DNA of 64,000 bases, from NCBI GenBank assembly GCA_032622095.1, contig CP136068.1, positions 159,857,465 through 159,921,464 of the forward strand, written 5' to 3'. Shown here piece by piece: positions 12,541-23,344 of the stretch. This DNA is from Siphonodentalium dalli. Taxonomy: Eukaryota; Mollusca; Scaphopoda; Gadilida; Siphonodentaliidae. The position numbers and the translations under genes are program-made. Each line of letters opens with the position of its first letter. Position 1 is the stretch's first letter. A model generated the notes under the pieces. The model did not search any database. It saw nothing but the letters and a program-made list of their open reading frames with translations, and was not told where the DNA came from.

Positions 12541-13330
12541 AGATACATTTTGGTTCCCAGGGGAACCAAAACTGGTGCCATAGCTTGTCCCAGTAGGGGA
12601 ACCAAACGGAGAACCAGACATACATATTTTGGTTCTCCGCGAAGAACCAAAATAAAGAACACAAATGAAGAAACATACATGTTTTGAACCAAATTAAATA
12701 ACCTAATCTAGTAGAAAACAAACATCATGGTTCCATTTGGAACCAAACGTGTTTCTAATTTTTGTCTTGAGGGGAGAGCAACCAAATAGTTATTTGGGGT
12801 TCACCCATTTGGTTTATTACATGCCTAATATGAAACAATTACGAGTGTGTATGGACACAATGCCCCGCAACACTATGTATACGTTATAAACACGTTTTTG
12901 GGTCTCTTTGTTTCGGAAAGTTATATTACTTCGTAAATACATTATATTAATACAGTTATTATTCCATACATTTTCCATGTTTGTGATATGAGTAATGGAG
13001 TCACCCTCGCCGGCAATTAAATGATAAGAGTGTATGCATATTACACAAAACAGGCCATGGGAATTTGTACATTGGTATTTAAAGGGAAACAGCTTAATTT
13101 AGTATTCCACACAGCACCTTAAACCCAAACGCGTTCACATATTGTTAAATGTTAGCCTATAAGACATTTAGGTAAGGCCTGTTCCCTCACGAACCTTGAA
13201 TTTGTTGGGCTCTTTGAAGAACCAAAGTTATGATTTGGTTCCAGATGAAACAAAATCAGTGTTCAACCAAATAGTTTAGTTATATATTGGTACTTGGTTC
13301 CCAGGGGAACCAAATTTGGGGCTGTTTTCC
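12541..13330 (+). repeat. dispersed repeat, copy A, with GGTTCCC/GGGAACC palindromes
   Basis: The copy is bounded by the palindrome ttggttcccaggggaaccaa at about 12550 and 13294, with similar palindromes near 12630 and 12740. From 12841 onward it is collinear with 25030-26205. It ends about 25 bp before exon 3. This is likely a non-autonomous element with internal inverted motifs. Confidence 0.65.
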
Positions 13331-13353
13331 TATATTATAATCTGTATTTGCAG

Positions 13354-13465
13354 CTGGCGTGCGATTGAGGTTATAGGAGTGCCGGACGTCTATCCACTAT
13401 ACGGAGATGAACCCGGGGCGTGGGCACAGGCGGATGCTAGTCTTGATGCAAATCAGTACATAACC
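13354..13465 (+). CDS. exon 3: discoidin-like domain, GVPDVYP / GAWAQAD segment
   Basis: This 112-bp exon has acceptor tttgcag and donor gtaagt. It enters in phase 2, as exon 2 requires, and leaves in phase 0. It encodes WRAIEVIGVPDVYPLYGDEP, then GAWAQADASLDANQYIT. The G-x-P-D-V-Y-P-x-Y-G-D ... A-W-A motif is diagnostic of this FBXL4-like/discoidin-related domain (family memory). Joined to exon 2 it completes the first third of the sandwich. The join through GA|C (Asp) keeps the frame open across 8.9 kb of intron, which is strong support for the model. Confidence 0.85.
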
Positions 13466-13729
13466 GTAAGTCTGGCACCAGCCATGCACCATCTGGACAA
13501 ATTCGTCGAGGAAAATTAATATTCAAGATGCAAACTAAACGTTGTAAGCGTGTGTTATACACAAACTAAATATTTCAAGCTCTCAAACGAATCATACGTC
13601 CCACCCATAGTTTAAACATATTTTATTCAGCCACAGCATAGCACACAATTGGAAATATGATGATGGAATGTAACGATGGTTATGCCAGGATTATAGTAGA
13701 TGTATAATCTTATATTTGAATGATCCGGA

Positions 13730-13826
13730 GAGCAAAATTGTACAATCAATGCGTATGGCGTTATCACAATGTGTATAATAAACACATTGTGTTAACGCCG
13801 TACGCATTGATTGTCCAATTTTGCCT
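13730..13826. repeat. near-perfect hairpin, ~44-bp arms
   Basis: gcaaaattgtacaatcaatg through atcacaatgtg pairs with cacattgtgttaac through attgattgtccaattttgc across a loop of about 9 bases. It lies about 260 bp into intron 3. It is probably a tiny foldback element. Confidence 0.85.
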
Positions 13827-14912
13827 CTTGCAATAACGACGTGCCGTTTTACAGCGCAGACGTCGAATTTATTTATGACTTTATTTATTTGCAATAAAAT
13901 GGTAGGTCACCGGACCTCATTGGGTAACTTTCATTTGTTGAGTGCTGATTGGCGTATAATAAATACAGTAAACATGATTTTCCCATCGGGATGTTAGTTA
14001 ACTTAAAACAATTTATTTATATCGACTGTTCGGTAAGGTATCCAATTCACGAGGTAATATTTACAAACGTTCGTGTAACTCAGCTTCGGAATCGGAGATA
14101 CCAAGATACTTATAACAAAACTACAAAGTAGATCAAGCAGACACAAAATTAAACATTGCAAAACACAACATAAATGGTCTGTTGACTCCTAGGTCCCTAA
14201 AATATAGCAAATGTTCCAACACAAGATTAACATGTAAGCTCTTTCATGACAAAGCGATGGTACCTTACTCAACCACTCCATCAAGGGCATAAACGCTCTA
14301 TACGAACATATTCTCTGTCCTTTCGCCTTTCCATTGTTAAGGATGGGTGAGCACAGTACACCTTAAACCATATACTTTCGAACTATATGAATTCGAAGTT
14401 GGGAGAGACTAGCAACAATCAGCATTTACCATTATACACGTTAATACCATATATAATTGTTCAATGCCATGTTCATTTTTTTATTTCACTTGAGTGTCTG
14501 GTGATCGGGAGAGAAGTAGCATATAAGTGGCCCGCACTTGTTCTTCAATCCCGTTGCCGAATGTATGTATTTATATGCATATATGGCGAATAAATATGTT
14601 TAAACCAACACTCCATCACCGTTCAACATAACTGCCAACGATATAAATTATATTTTACTACATCCATGCACGTTACAACTTAACAGTATACATATTTATA
14701 CTCATGTACATAATTCTAAACTTCAAAATTAACCTTCAGAAACTTCGTGATCTGCACAATACGGTCTGCATTTCAAAATGTTTGAAGACACGACCCCAGT
14801 TGTATCGTAAACTGTTACCGCTATCGATGACATGCTTACTCCTGTAATATGTGGTGTTCCCACAAGGATATATTTATCTTACAACAAACTTCATTCGGCA
14901 AACTGCTTACTT

Positions 14913-15693
14913 CAATGCCTACACACATCACTACAATGCATGTACGCGTCACTACAATGCCAACACACATCGCTACAATGCCAGTACGCGTCACTACAAT
15001 GCCAACACACATCGCTACAAACCAGTACGCGTCACTTCAATGCCAACACACATCATTACAATGCCAGTACGCGTCACTACAATGCCAACACACATCACTG
15101 CAATGCTAGTACGCGTCACTACAATGCCAACACACATCACTACAATGCCAGTACGCGTCACTACGATACCAACACACATCACTACAATGCAAGTACGCGT
15201 CACTTCAATGCAACACACATCACTACGATGCCAAGACGCGTCACTACAATGCCGACACACATCACTACAATGTCAGTACGCGTCACTTCAATGCAAACAC
15301 ACATCATTACAATGCCAGTACGCGTCACTACAATGCCAACACACATCACTGCAATGCCAGTACGCGTCACTACAATGCCAACACACAACACTACAATGCC
15401 AGTACGCGTCACTACACTGCCAACACACATCACTACAATGACAGTACGCGTCACTACAATACCAACACACATCACTACAATGCCAGTACGCATTACTACA
15501 ATGCCACTACGCATCACCACGATGCCAACACACATCACTACAATGCCAACACACAATACTACAATACCAGTACGCATCACTAAAATGCCACTACGCATCA
15601 CTACGATGCCAACACACATCACTCAAATGTCAACACACATCACTACAATGCCAACACACATCACTACAATGCCAACACACATCACGACAATGT
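14913..15693. repeat. 21-bp minisatellite (dimerised to 42 bp), open in all forward frames
   Basis: About 37 units alternate catcactacaatgccaacac(a) with cgtcactacaatgccagtac(g). Because the period is a multiple of three and stop-free, one forward frame is open for 317 codons (14832-15782, repeating MPTHITT/MPVRVTT). The other two forward frames and stretches of the minus strand are also open. No splice sites, no promoter and an intronic position argue that it is non-coding. Confidence 0.9.
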
Positions 15694-15878
15694 CAGAACT
15701 CCTCGGTACAATATTTGCCTGTGAGTGCCCGAAAAGCGGTGGTTCTACGATTAGAGGCATATATATGTATACCTTCCCATAAACAGCGCAAACATACAAC
15801 ACATTTGTCGTTCCTATCTTCAACACACCCGTATACACTGATCTGCATTTATAAAATTAACCACCTTGGATATTAGTA

Positions 15879-16019
15879 GTTATCTTCGGCAACATCGGGG
15901 GTACATGGAGATTTAATACCTGGATCTCGATTTTGAACCCCGAGGCGGAGCCTCGGGGTTCAATAAGAGACATCCAGGTATTAAATCTCCATGTACCCCA
16001 CGATGATGGCGGAGATAAC
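15879..16019. repeat. hairpin element copy a of Crypton-flanking family
   Basis: gttatcttcggcaacatcgg ... tggagatttaatacctgg pairs with its complement across a centre at ccccgaggcggagcctcgggg. It is followed by gattttgtccccac. It matches copy b at 17148-17286. Each arm carries the ATACCCCCGATGTT-type motif in opposite orientation (degenerate in the right arm here). Confidence 0.85.
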
Positions 16020-16189
16020 GATTTTGTCCCCACAACAATAACCGTGTCTCCTTGATTTAAGTGTGTTTTCATAGGTTATCGGATTAATTCACACCAATAC
16101 AAATAATCCAGTAGCTGACCTAAGGATCCGGCGTCAGGTGACGTCACATTCGGCGTGTGAGAGAAACGTCACGACTGGTGGAAACTGCC

Positions 16190-16660
16190 AGTTCAAGGGT
16201 CATTCATATACCGCCGATGTTTCACGTGCTCATATACCCCAGATGTTTGGCGCACGTTCTCTTATACCCCGATGTCAAGGGTGACGGGGGACATGGTGAT
16301 TTAAACGTGGCGTTGTAGCCAATCAGATTGCAATTACAACCGGATGTGGGGACACTATCCACTCCCTTGCATGATACATGTTATAACAGTGGAGTCATAA
16401 ACCTATGCATGGACTACAGCCCATCATGTCTTGTTCATTTATAAAATTAACCACCTTGGATATTAAACGCTATTAGACCTCCGCATGCGCTCTAAATTGT
16501 TTTCAAAATTGCTAAGAAACCAAAGCCAGGTTGCGGTCCTTTAATTCCCATATGATGACGGTATTATTGAATTAATTGTAAATCTTTTAGCATCGTTACG
16601 TAGGTTCGGGGGAACAATTGTAGTAAAATATGCTGCCAATGGACGAGTTAAGCAAATAAA
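16190..16660 (+). repeat. right-flank repeat, copy 1 (related to 19440-19790)
   Basis: ggtcattcatataccgccga, gcgcacgttctcttatacccc, gtcaagggtgacgg and aac(c/a)(g/a)gatgtggggac are shared with 19440-19598. After an extra block (16352-16462) the homology resumes (acctc(c/t)gcatg, ttttcaaaat, cgtaggttcgg). A related block (cactatccactccc to ccatc(a/t)tg) is duplicated at 16352-16430 and 16887-16965. The region is a mosaic of nested repeats. Confidence 0.7.
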
Positions 16661-17147
16661 GGAAGCTACATAGATTTGAACATAATTATTCACCAAAACA
16701 TGATGTTTTTGCATATGAAACTTCTTGAAATTCGAATTTAAAAAAGATGACATGGCTCATAAATTCTTCTATGCACTACTCATGAATGACTCGTGATGAA
16801 TAATAATACTACACTTTTCCATATTTTGTATTTACTATACTACATGTAGATGGAACCTTGAACAATTATTTTTTATTTCATTTACACACTATCCACTCCC
16901 ATGCATGATTAATGTTATAACCGTTGAGTCATAGACCTATGCATGGACTGCAGCCCATCTTGTTTTTTTGTTTACACAATTAAACAGTTTGGCTATTATT
17001 AGTTATCTTGATTTAAACAATATTTATTAGCCCCAATATTACATTTATGATGAACAACATTTAGATGATGGAAACATGAGTAGAATAGAAAAGGGGAAGA
17101 GGATTTAGCAGCAAGCAGATATGTGCTTTTGTTGAGCTATCTCCTTA

Positions 17148-17286
17148 GTTATCTTCGGCAACATCGGGGGTATATGGAGATTTAATACCTGGATGTCGAT
17201 TTTGAGCCCCGAGGCCGAGCCGAGGGGTTCAAAAAGAGACATCCAGGTATTACATCTCCATATACCCCCGATGTTGCCGAAGATAA
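17148..17286. repeat. hairpin element copy b of Crypton-flanking family
   Basis: Near-perfect arms of about 67 bp run from gttatcttcggcaacatcgg to gagccccgag and back. It carries the intact motif aacatcgggggtatatgg and its complement ccatatacccccgatgtt. It ends about 430 bp from the stop of the tyrosine recombinase frame, i.e. just downstream of that gene. Confidence 0.85.
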
Positions 17287-17714
17287 CGATTTTGTCCCCA
17301 CTTTACCATAATTTCCAGAACAATAATAGCAATGTGATCAATTTTCCGAGCCAATTTGCATGTTGGGCGGTAGTTGACGTCATTCGAGTAAAGATTTAAG
17401 CGTGCGATTCGGATGACGTTATACGACGAGCATGCCCCGGGCGAGGAGGGTGATTGAATTGGGCGCATTTGAGCAACATAAATTTTAATTCTATTAACAC
17501 ACCACTCAATGACAAAGTTGTTCACTATCCAATATAATTCTTTCTTTCGGTCACATGGCAGTTCTCGTGAGTCAGTTTTTCAAAATGATGTTGACTTGTC
17601 CAATGATACATTTGTTGAATTCAGGAGCAGTATTGTTTGTGCGTACATCGACATCTGTCTTTGAAATTACCTGCACATTCGCCGGGATTATGAGCTCTTC
17701 CTCAAATAGTTCTT

Positions 17715-19121
17715 TCATGAAATTTGAAATGTTGAAGTTAGCAGTGCAGTTGTTTTGGATGATGACATTGGTTCATTTTCTGATATGTTTTCACTGCCAT
17801 TGCCAGTACTGACAGGATTAGATTCACGATGGATTGAATGTGTATTCTGAGGAATTACTTGATTATGAATTGGTGAGTCTATTCGCTTTCTTTTTTTCAT
17901 CGGTTCATATATAGGCCTAGTCTCACTTCCCAATGCGTTGTTGTTGTTGCTGCTGTTGTTGCTGCTGTTGTTGCTGCTGCTGTTGTTGTTGTTTTCATCT
18001 AGCGTTGTATCACTGCCAGCGATTTCATTTTCTGGGATCACACTGACTGTATGACTTGTGATTGGGGGTCTATTTGGGATTAATTTGGCGGCTATTGACC
18101 GGCCCATATCCATCATTTCTTCGTCAGAAACACGTTGGTATACCGCTAGGGAGGATACGGACTTGTGACCAGTAACTGCCATAATTTGTGAAGCACTATA
18201 ATTTTGCTGATACAATATTGTAGCCCCCATTGCCCTGATAGTGTGGTTTGTATAAATAACACTTAGTCCAGCTTTTTGACTGAGCTTTGTCATGAGTTGG
18301 CCGAGTTAATTCTTTCCGACGGGTTTTCGTGTGTACCAAACATCTTCGTTATCGGTGAATGTGCTTTTTGGAAACTGCCAAAGTCGGTCTAATTCCGGAT
18401 GAAGTCTCGAAACATAATCCTCAAAATACTTCACTGGACAATACTTTGAATCTTTCTCCTGCGGCATGAAGCCTCCAAACGATTCCTTGTCCCCCTCTCT
18501 GTGATTCTTGGTCAATTCGTCATTTACTTTATACACATACCTGGAGCCAGAACGATTGTCCGTCGCAGTTTTAAATGTAGCCTTGGTCATCATTTCAATG
18601 TTAGCCATTCCCCGTCAACAAAAGAAGAGCCTTAGGTCGAACATTACCTTGTTGTACAAACCCTGTGGAGTGGCTGGGTTCATGTGTATAGATGTGTACA
18701 ATTGCTTCCTGTCCATTTCGTTTATCACTGGGTAATGTTGAGTCAAACCTTTGCCATTTTTCTTCAGCTCGGCCTGTGCACTCTTGAAGCTCAAATTTGA
18801 TGTAACAAAATCACCGTCCCTAATAATATCAAAGGTTTTATTGAATGGTGGGCTTGTGAGATAGCGGGACAGTCCGTATCTAACATATTCTAATGAGTTC
18901 ACTTTGTATTGATCCCCGTCTCTCCTCCGCGCATCAAAATAGAAGTGGGCCAGAGTCATATTCAGCTGTGTTGTTCCGTAGTTCTCAAACCTTTCATCCA
19001 GTCTCTCCTCATGTAGATATTCCCGCAAAAGCTTCGCAGATGCATTGTTCGCTTTTATTGTTGATTTTGGCGTCAATGCAAATCTTTTCCTGATGATATC
19101 CCCCTCACTATGACTAGCAAA
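17715..19121 (-). pseudogene. Crypton-like tyrosine recombinase (DUF3504/ZMYM-type), two nonsense codons
   Basis: A single minus-strand frame runs from about 19121 to the stop at 17715, interrupted only by TGA (18615-18617) and TAA (18306-18308). The N-terminal part (from KSTIKANNASAKLLREYL) leads into FDLRLFFC-stop-RGMANIE, the box-I arginine region. Then come YVYKVNDELTKNHRE, CPVKYFEDYVSRLHPELDR and, in the catalytic half, NHTIRAMGAT (H-x-x-R), TGHKS and the nucleophile in LAVYQR. This order is that of Crypton and domesticated DUF3504 recombinases, which catalyse strand exchange through a 3'-phosphotyrosine. An Asn/Ser tail (about 17937-17995) comes from a GTT/GCT repeat. The TGA replaces an expected Arg (CGA to TGA, a CpG decay). 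No ATG is visible at the 5' end, so an upstream exon is possible. The copy is inactive unless suppressed. Confidence 0.8.
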
Positions 19122-19439
19122 TCAGGAAATCGACATTTTCAAGCTAATTTGAAATTTCGTATGAAATGTTGTTTCGTTAGTCTGCCATATAAACAGGAAA
19201 CTAAACAGTGCAGTTACCCCCCTTCATTTGTTTACCTAGCAACAAGAACATTGGGCGTACTTATATAACTGGTCGTATCATGAATGAATAATTCAATTTC
19301 ATCATATACAAACATGCATAAAAAACAAATACCAACTGAGCATTTGTGTTATGCTTTATATCGGGAACAGTTGTAATCTTCTGTTATACACGCAAATAAT
19401 GTTCGCAAATGGTTGTTTTTCGCATATTTATGACTAAGG

Positions 19440-19790
19440 TCAAAGGTCATTCATATACCCCCGATGTTTCAAAGCTCATATACCCCCGATGTTTCGCGCA
19501 CGTTCTCTTATACCCCGCTGTCAAGGGTGACGGTGGACATCGTGATTTGACCGTGGTGGTGTAGCTAATCAGATTGCTAGTTTCAACCAGATGTGGGGAC
19601 AATACACGTTATTCGACCTCTGCATGTATTCTAAATTATTTTCAAAATCGATAAGACCAAGCATCAGGTTATGGTCCTATAATTTCCATATGTTAGTGAT
19701 GATGGTGGCATTCTTGAGGTTAATGTTAACATTTTATTATCGTTGCATAGGTTCGGACCCTTCTGCAGATAATGCACCGTTACTATCAGT
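19440..19790 (+). repeat. right-flank repeat, copy 2, next to the recombinase gene 5' end
   Basis: This matches 16190-16660. The motif catatacccccgatgttt occurs twice (about 19453 and 19473) and a third time degenerate (cttataccccgctgtc). It lies upstream of the recombinase frame, so the pseudogene is bracketed by motif-bearing sequences on both sides. Confidence 0.7.
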
Positions 19791-20058
19791 TCGTCATGCA
19801 AAATATAATATGCGAACTGTTTTATCTTATAATTTAACCCAACGCGGTGCTACCTTGTTCTGTCTCTGTTCATGTGATTGGTATTGTACCTATCAATGTG
19901 AAATACTCCACAAAGCGTACCCAAGAATATACGTCGCTTGCGTGGGGTTTAGTGGTTTAGATCTGACCCTGACGTATCGTGGTACCAGCCACACTTGATT
20001 ATTTATTTGCAGCTTCAATGACAGAAGGCCTCACTTTTATTTTCGCAATATATTCCAG

Positions 20059-20238
20059 GTATCTGTGACAGAGCCCGTAAATATCACTTGGATTTCAATA
20101 TATGAAACATATAACGCCGGTGGTGTCACATCGGTCGACGCATTAGCACCCGACACCTCGTGGACAGAACTATGGGGTACGCCTACTGCACAGAGAATCA
20201 ACCAATCAAGAATATTCAACATAACGCCGATCCCACCG
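20059..20238 (+). CDS. exon 4: discoidin-like domain core (IYETYNAGGV)
   Basis: This 180-bp exon (60 codons, phase 0-0) has acceptor atattccag and donor gtaagt. It encodes VSVTEPVNITWISIYETYNA, then GGVTSVDALAPDTSWTELW and SRIFNITPIPP. The E-P-V ... I-Y-E-T-Y-N-x-G-x-V ... W-x-x-L-W ... S-R-I-F series matches the FBXL4 N-terminal region, known there as ETYHPGAV ... W-E-I-L-W (from memory). Two N-glycosylation sequons (NIT, NQS) fit an extracellular location. The donor is the founder of the 39-bp minisatellite that follows. Confidence 0.9.
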
Positions 20239-21228
20239 GTAAGTCATGGTTAAGACACGATAGCCCCCATCACTCCGGTAGGTCGGGGTTAATACACGAT
20301 AGCCCCCGTCACTCCAGTAGGTCGGGGTTAATACACGATAGCGTCCATCACGTCGGTAGGTCGGGGTTAATATACGATAGCACCCATCGCCCCGGTAGGT
20401 CGGGGTTAATACACGATAGCGTCCATCACGTCTGTAGGTCGGGGTTAATACACGATAGCGTCCATCACGTATGTAGATCGGGGTTAATACACGATAGCGT
20501 CCACCACGTCGGTAGGTCGGGGTTAATACATGATAACCCCATCACTCCGGTAGGTCTGGGTTAATACACGATAACCCCCATCACGTCGGTAGTTCGGGGT
20601 TAATACACGATAGCGTCCATCACGTCGGTAGGTCGGGGTTAAGACAAGATGACGGCCATCACGTATGTAGGTCGGGATTAAGACACGATAGCGTCCATCA
20701 CGTATGTAGGTCGGGGTTAAGACACGATAGCGTCCATCAGGTCGGTATGTCGGGGTTAAGACACGATGGCGGCCATCACGTCGGTATGTCGGGGTTAAGA
20801 CACGATTACGTCCATCACGTTTGCAGGTCGGGGTTAATACACGATAGCGTCCACCACGTCTGTAGGTCGGGGTTAAGACATGATAGCGTCCATCACGTCT
20901 GTAGGTCGGGGTTAAGACACGGTAGCCCCCATCACTCCGGTAGGTCGGGGTTAATACACGATAGCGTCCATCAAGTCTGTAGGTCGGGGTTAAGACACGG
21001 TAGCCCCATCACTCCGGTAGGTCGGGGTTAATACACGATAGCGTCCATCACGTCGGTATGTCGGGGTTAAGATATGCTAGCGTGCATCACTCCGGTAGGT
21101 CGGGGTTACTATACGGTAGCGTCCACCACATCAGTAGGTTGGGGTTAAGACACGATAGAGGCCATCACGTCTATAGGTTGGGGTTAAGACAATATAGCGC
21201 CAAGTCCGCCGGGGTAGGTCGGGGTTAA
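20239..21228 (+). repeat. 39-bp minisatellite seeded by the exon 4 splice donor
   Basis: About 25 units of 39 bp have the form gtaggtcggggttaatacac followed by gatagcgtccatcacgtcg. The array starts at the exon-intron junction: ccaccg|gtaagtcatggttaaga is a diverged first unit, and each later unit repeats a ccg|gtaggt or gtcg|gtaggt donor-like core. A 13-residue RSGLIHDSVHHVG frame is open but not in the frame of exon 4. Confidence 0.9.
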
Positions 21229-21640
21229 GACAACACTATGTCCATACAACCATCAAAATAATATATGTTTGTGGTTATTAGTTCGTTCAAATATAACTTT
21301 TTAAATAACAAGAAAGGTTGAAAAGTCAAAATAATCGGGTGTGACAGAACGGGTTCTATACGATGGTTTGAATTTGGTATAACAATGTTTAAGTCTATTT
21401 TGGTCTATGAGTTTAAGCCCTGAAGCCTTTGTGTGTATTGCCATATTAACTGTTGTTTGGGGTCTTTGAATACATGATTTTCTAAAAACCACGAAAAGCT
21501 GGACAAAATAGATCCATACCATTCATAATCATATATAATATGAAGTTAAAAAACTATAAACTATATACTATATTTATATATTAAATATATAAGAAACGGA
21601 GTTTACATACATAAGATATGTTGCAAGTGTGGTATGCTAA

Positions 21641-22150
21641 TATATTTACATAGTAAGTGTGTTCATCACTAAATCCAGCATTCCGATTGGTCGGCGCCCA
21701 CGTGGCTAGCTGCAATTATTTCTCGGTGAATGCGCAACAGCTCATAACTGCAGGCTCATAACAACATCGACACGTCAATGGGTTTGGAAAGACGAACTCG
21801 TAATGTTTTGGGCGCATTTGGACTCGCGCATGATTGACTTAACAAATCATCGGGTTTCAATATAATGATAAATTGTTCGTGTTAACTTTTGCCAAGGGTG
21901 CTATGGGATATGTTGGGCTGGTTTTGTCACGATACACTTTTCGATTTAAATACATTTACAAAAGTGGCTTTTTCGCGCAATGTATATACAAATAAGGATT
22001 AACTGTCATGTGGACTGTTTTTATGGAGATGTAACCATGAGGTAAGTGGTCATAACTTGTATGTAAACACCCTTCGGGTTTTATACAAGTTATGACAACT
22101 TACCTCACGGTTACATCTCCATAAAAACAGTCCACATGACAGTTAATCAT
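21641..22150 (+). repeat. foldback element copy 1 (~510 bp, terminal ~155-bp hairpin)
   Basis: The body starts near tatatttacata(g/c)taagtg and includes ctaaatccagcattccgatt, ggtcggcgcccacgtggct and tgcgcaacagct. It ends in a hairpin (about 21994-22149) whose arms run from ggattaactgtcatgtggac through gaggtaagtggtcataactt to a loop at acccttcgggtttt. Copy 2 follows head to tail. Confidence 0.85.
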
Positions 22151-22676
22151 TATATATTTACAAACTAAGTGTGATCATCACTAAATCCAGCATTCCGATT
22201 GGTCGGCGCCCACGTGGCTTGTTGCAATTATTTATCGGTGAATGCGCAACAGCTAATAACTGCAGCCTCATAACAACATCGACACGTCGTTGGGTTTGGA
22301 AAGATGAAGACGAACGCGTAATGTCTTGGGCGCATTTGGACTCGCTCAGGATTGACTTAATAAATCATCGGGTTTTAATATAAAGAGAAATTGTTCCTGT
22401 TAACTTTTGCCTAGGGTGCTATGGGATATTTTGGGCTGGTTTTGTCACGATACACTTTTCTATTTAAATACATTTACAAAAGTGGCTATTTCGCTAAATG
22501 TATATAAATATAAGGATTAACTGTCATGCGGACTGTTTGTTATGAAGATGTAACCGTGAGGTAAGTGGTCATAACTTGTATGTAAAACCCTTGGGGTTTT
22601 ACACAAGTTATGACCACTTACCTCAAGATTACATCTCCATAAAAACAGTCCACATGACAGTTAATCCTTATATATC
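22151..22676 (+). repeat. foldback element copy 2
   Basis: Same body and terminal hairpin (about 22507-22674) as copy 1, at high identity. The loop reads cccttggggtttt. The tandem arrangement in intron 4 suggests either serial insertion at the same preferred site or unequal exchange. Confidence 0.85.
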
Positions 22677-23344
22677 TATATAAACCAGCCCTTACACATA
22701 TTTCGTTTGTGCACTTGTTGATGCCTCATTAATATGGACTGACATAATATCGTAATCCATAAAGCCCATAATCACCCTATCGTCGATATTCTCATCCAGC
22801 CGTAGATACCCTTGTGTGACGCATTTGGGCATTTCGGGAGCTTTTCTATTACTAGTGAGGTGAGTTGATGACTTGTAAGGTTCAGCTCACATGGAGGTCG
22901 TTTTAAACGCGTCTAAATTACATTTATGAGCTGCAGACAATACACTACCATGCACCCAGAAGGAAAAATTAACTTCACATTGTGTCCATTTCAAACGGAA
23001 GTTACTATCCAGCCAAATCATTGCATGTTCTGCATTCCACAAGTGTGTGTGTACCTATTTATACCATTTGACGGTTTTGACCAATCATTGAACGTCGATA
23101 TAGGGGTGCACTTTAGTTGGCAGCATTACTTCAGACGTTTGTATAACCACAGTTTAGACTCAAATTATCATGGATGAATATCACTAGGCACAAACTGACA
23201 ATATTAATGCCTATTTGACTGATACCATATCTCAACAAAGATCTGAGTATGTATTGGTTTATTCCCATTTAATATCTCGGAACCCTCTAATTTAACACAT
23301 TAGTGCTCGCAGCTCACAAGTAGGTCACCTCACAAGTGCATCTG

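Noticed and set aside
12273-12596. 107-codon ORF as an alternative exon of the EGF/discoidin gene
   Set aside because: The phase does not fit exon 2, no donor is present and it overlaps the start of a dispersed repeat. Kept only as a low-confidence note.
14832-15782. 317-codon ORF of MPTHITT repeats as a protein-coding gene
   Set aside because: It is a 21-bp minisatellite with all forward frames open. It is intronic, without splice sites or composition typical of genes.
17294-19598. GTCCCCAC...GTGGGGAC as terminal inverted repeats of the recombinase element
   Set aside because: Only eight bases match. Homology between the two right-flank copies continues beyond GTGGGGAC, so these are not the element ends.
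20160-21031. Histidine-rich RSGLIHDSVHHVG repeat ORFs as a coding extension of exon 4
   Set aside because: They are not in the reading frame of exon 4, which is spliced out at gtaagt. The frame is an effect of the 39-bp period.
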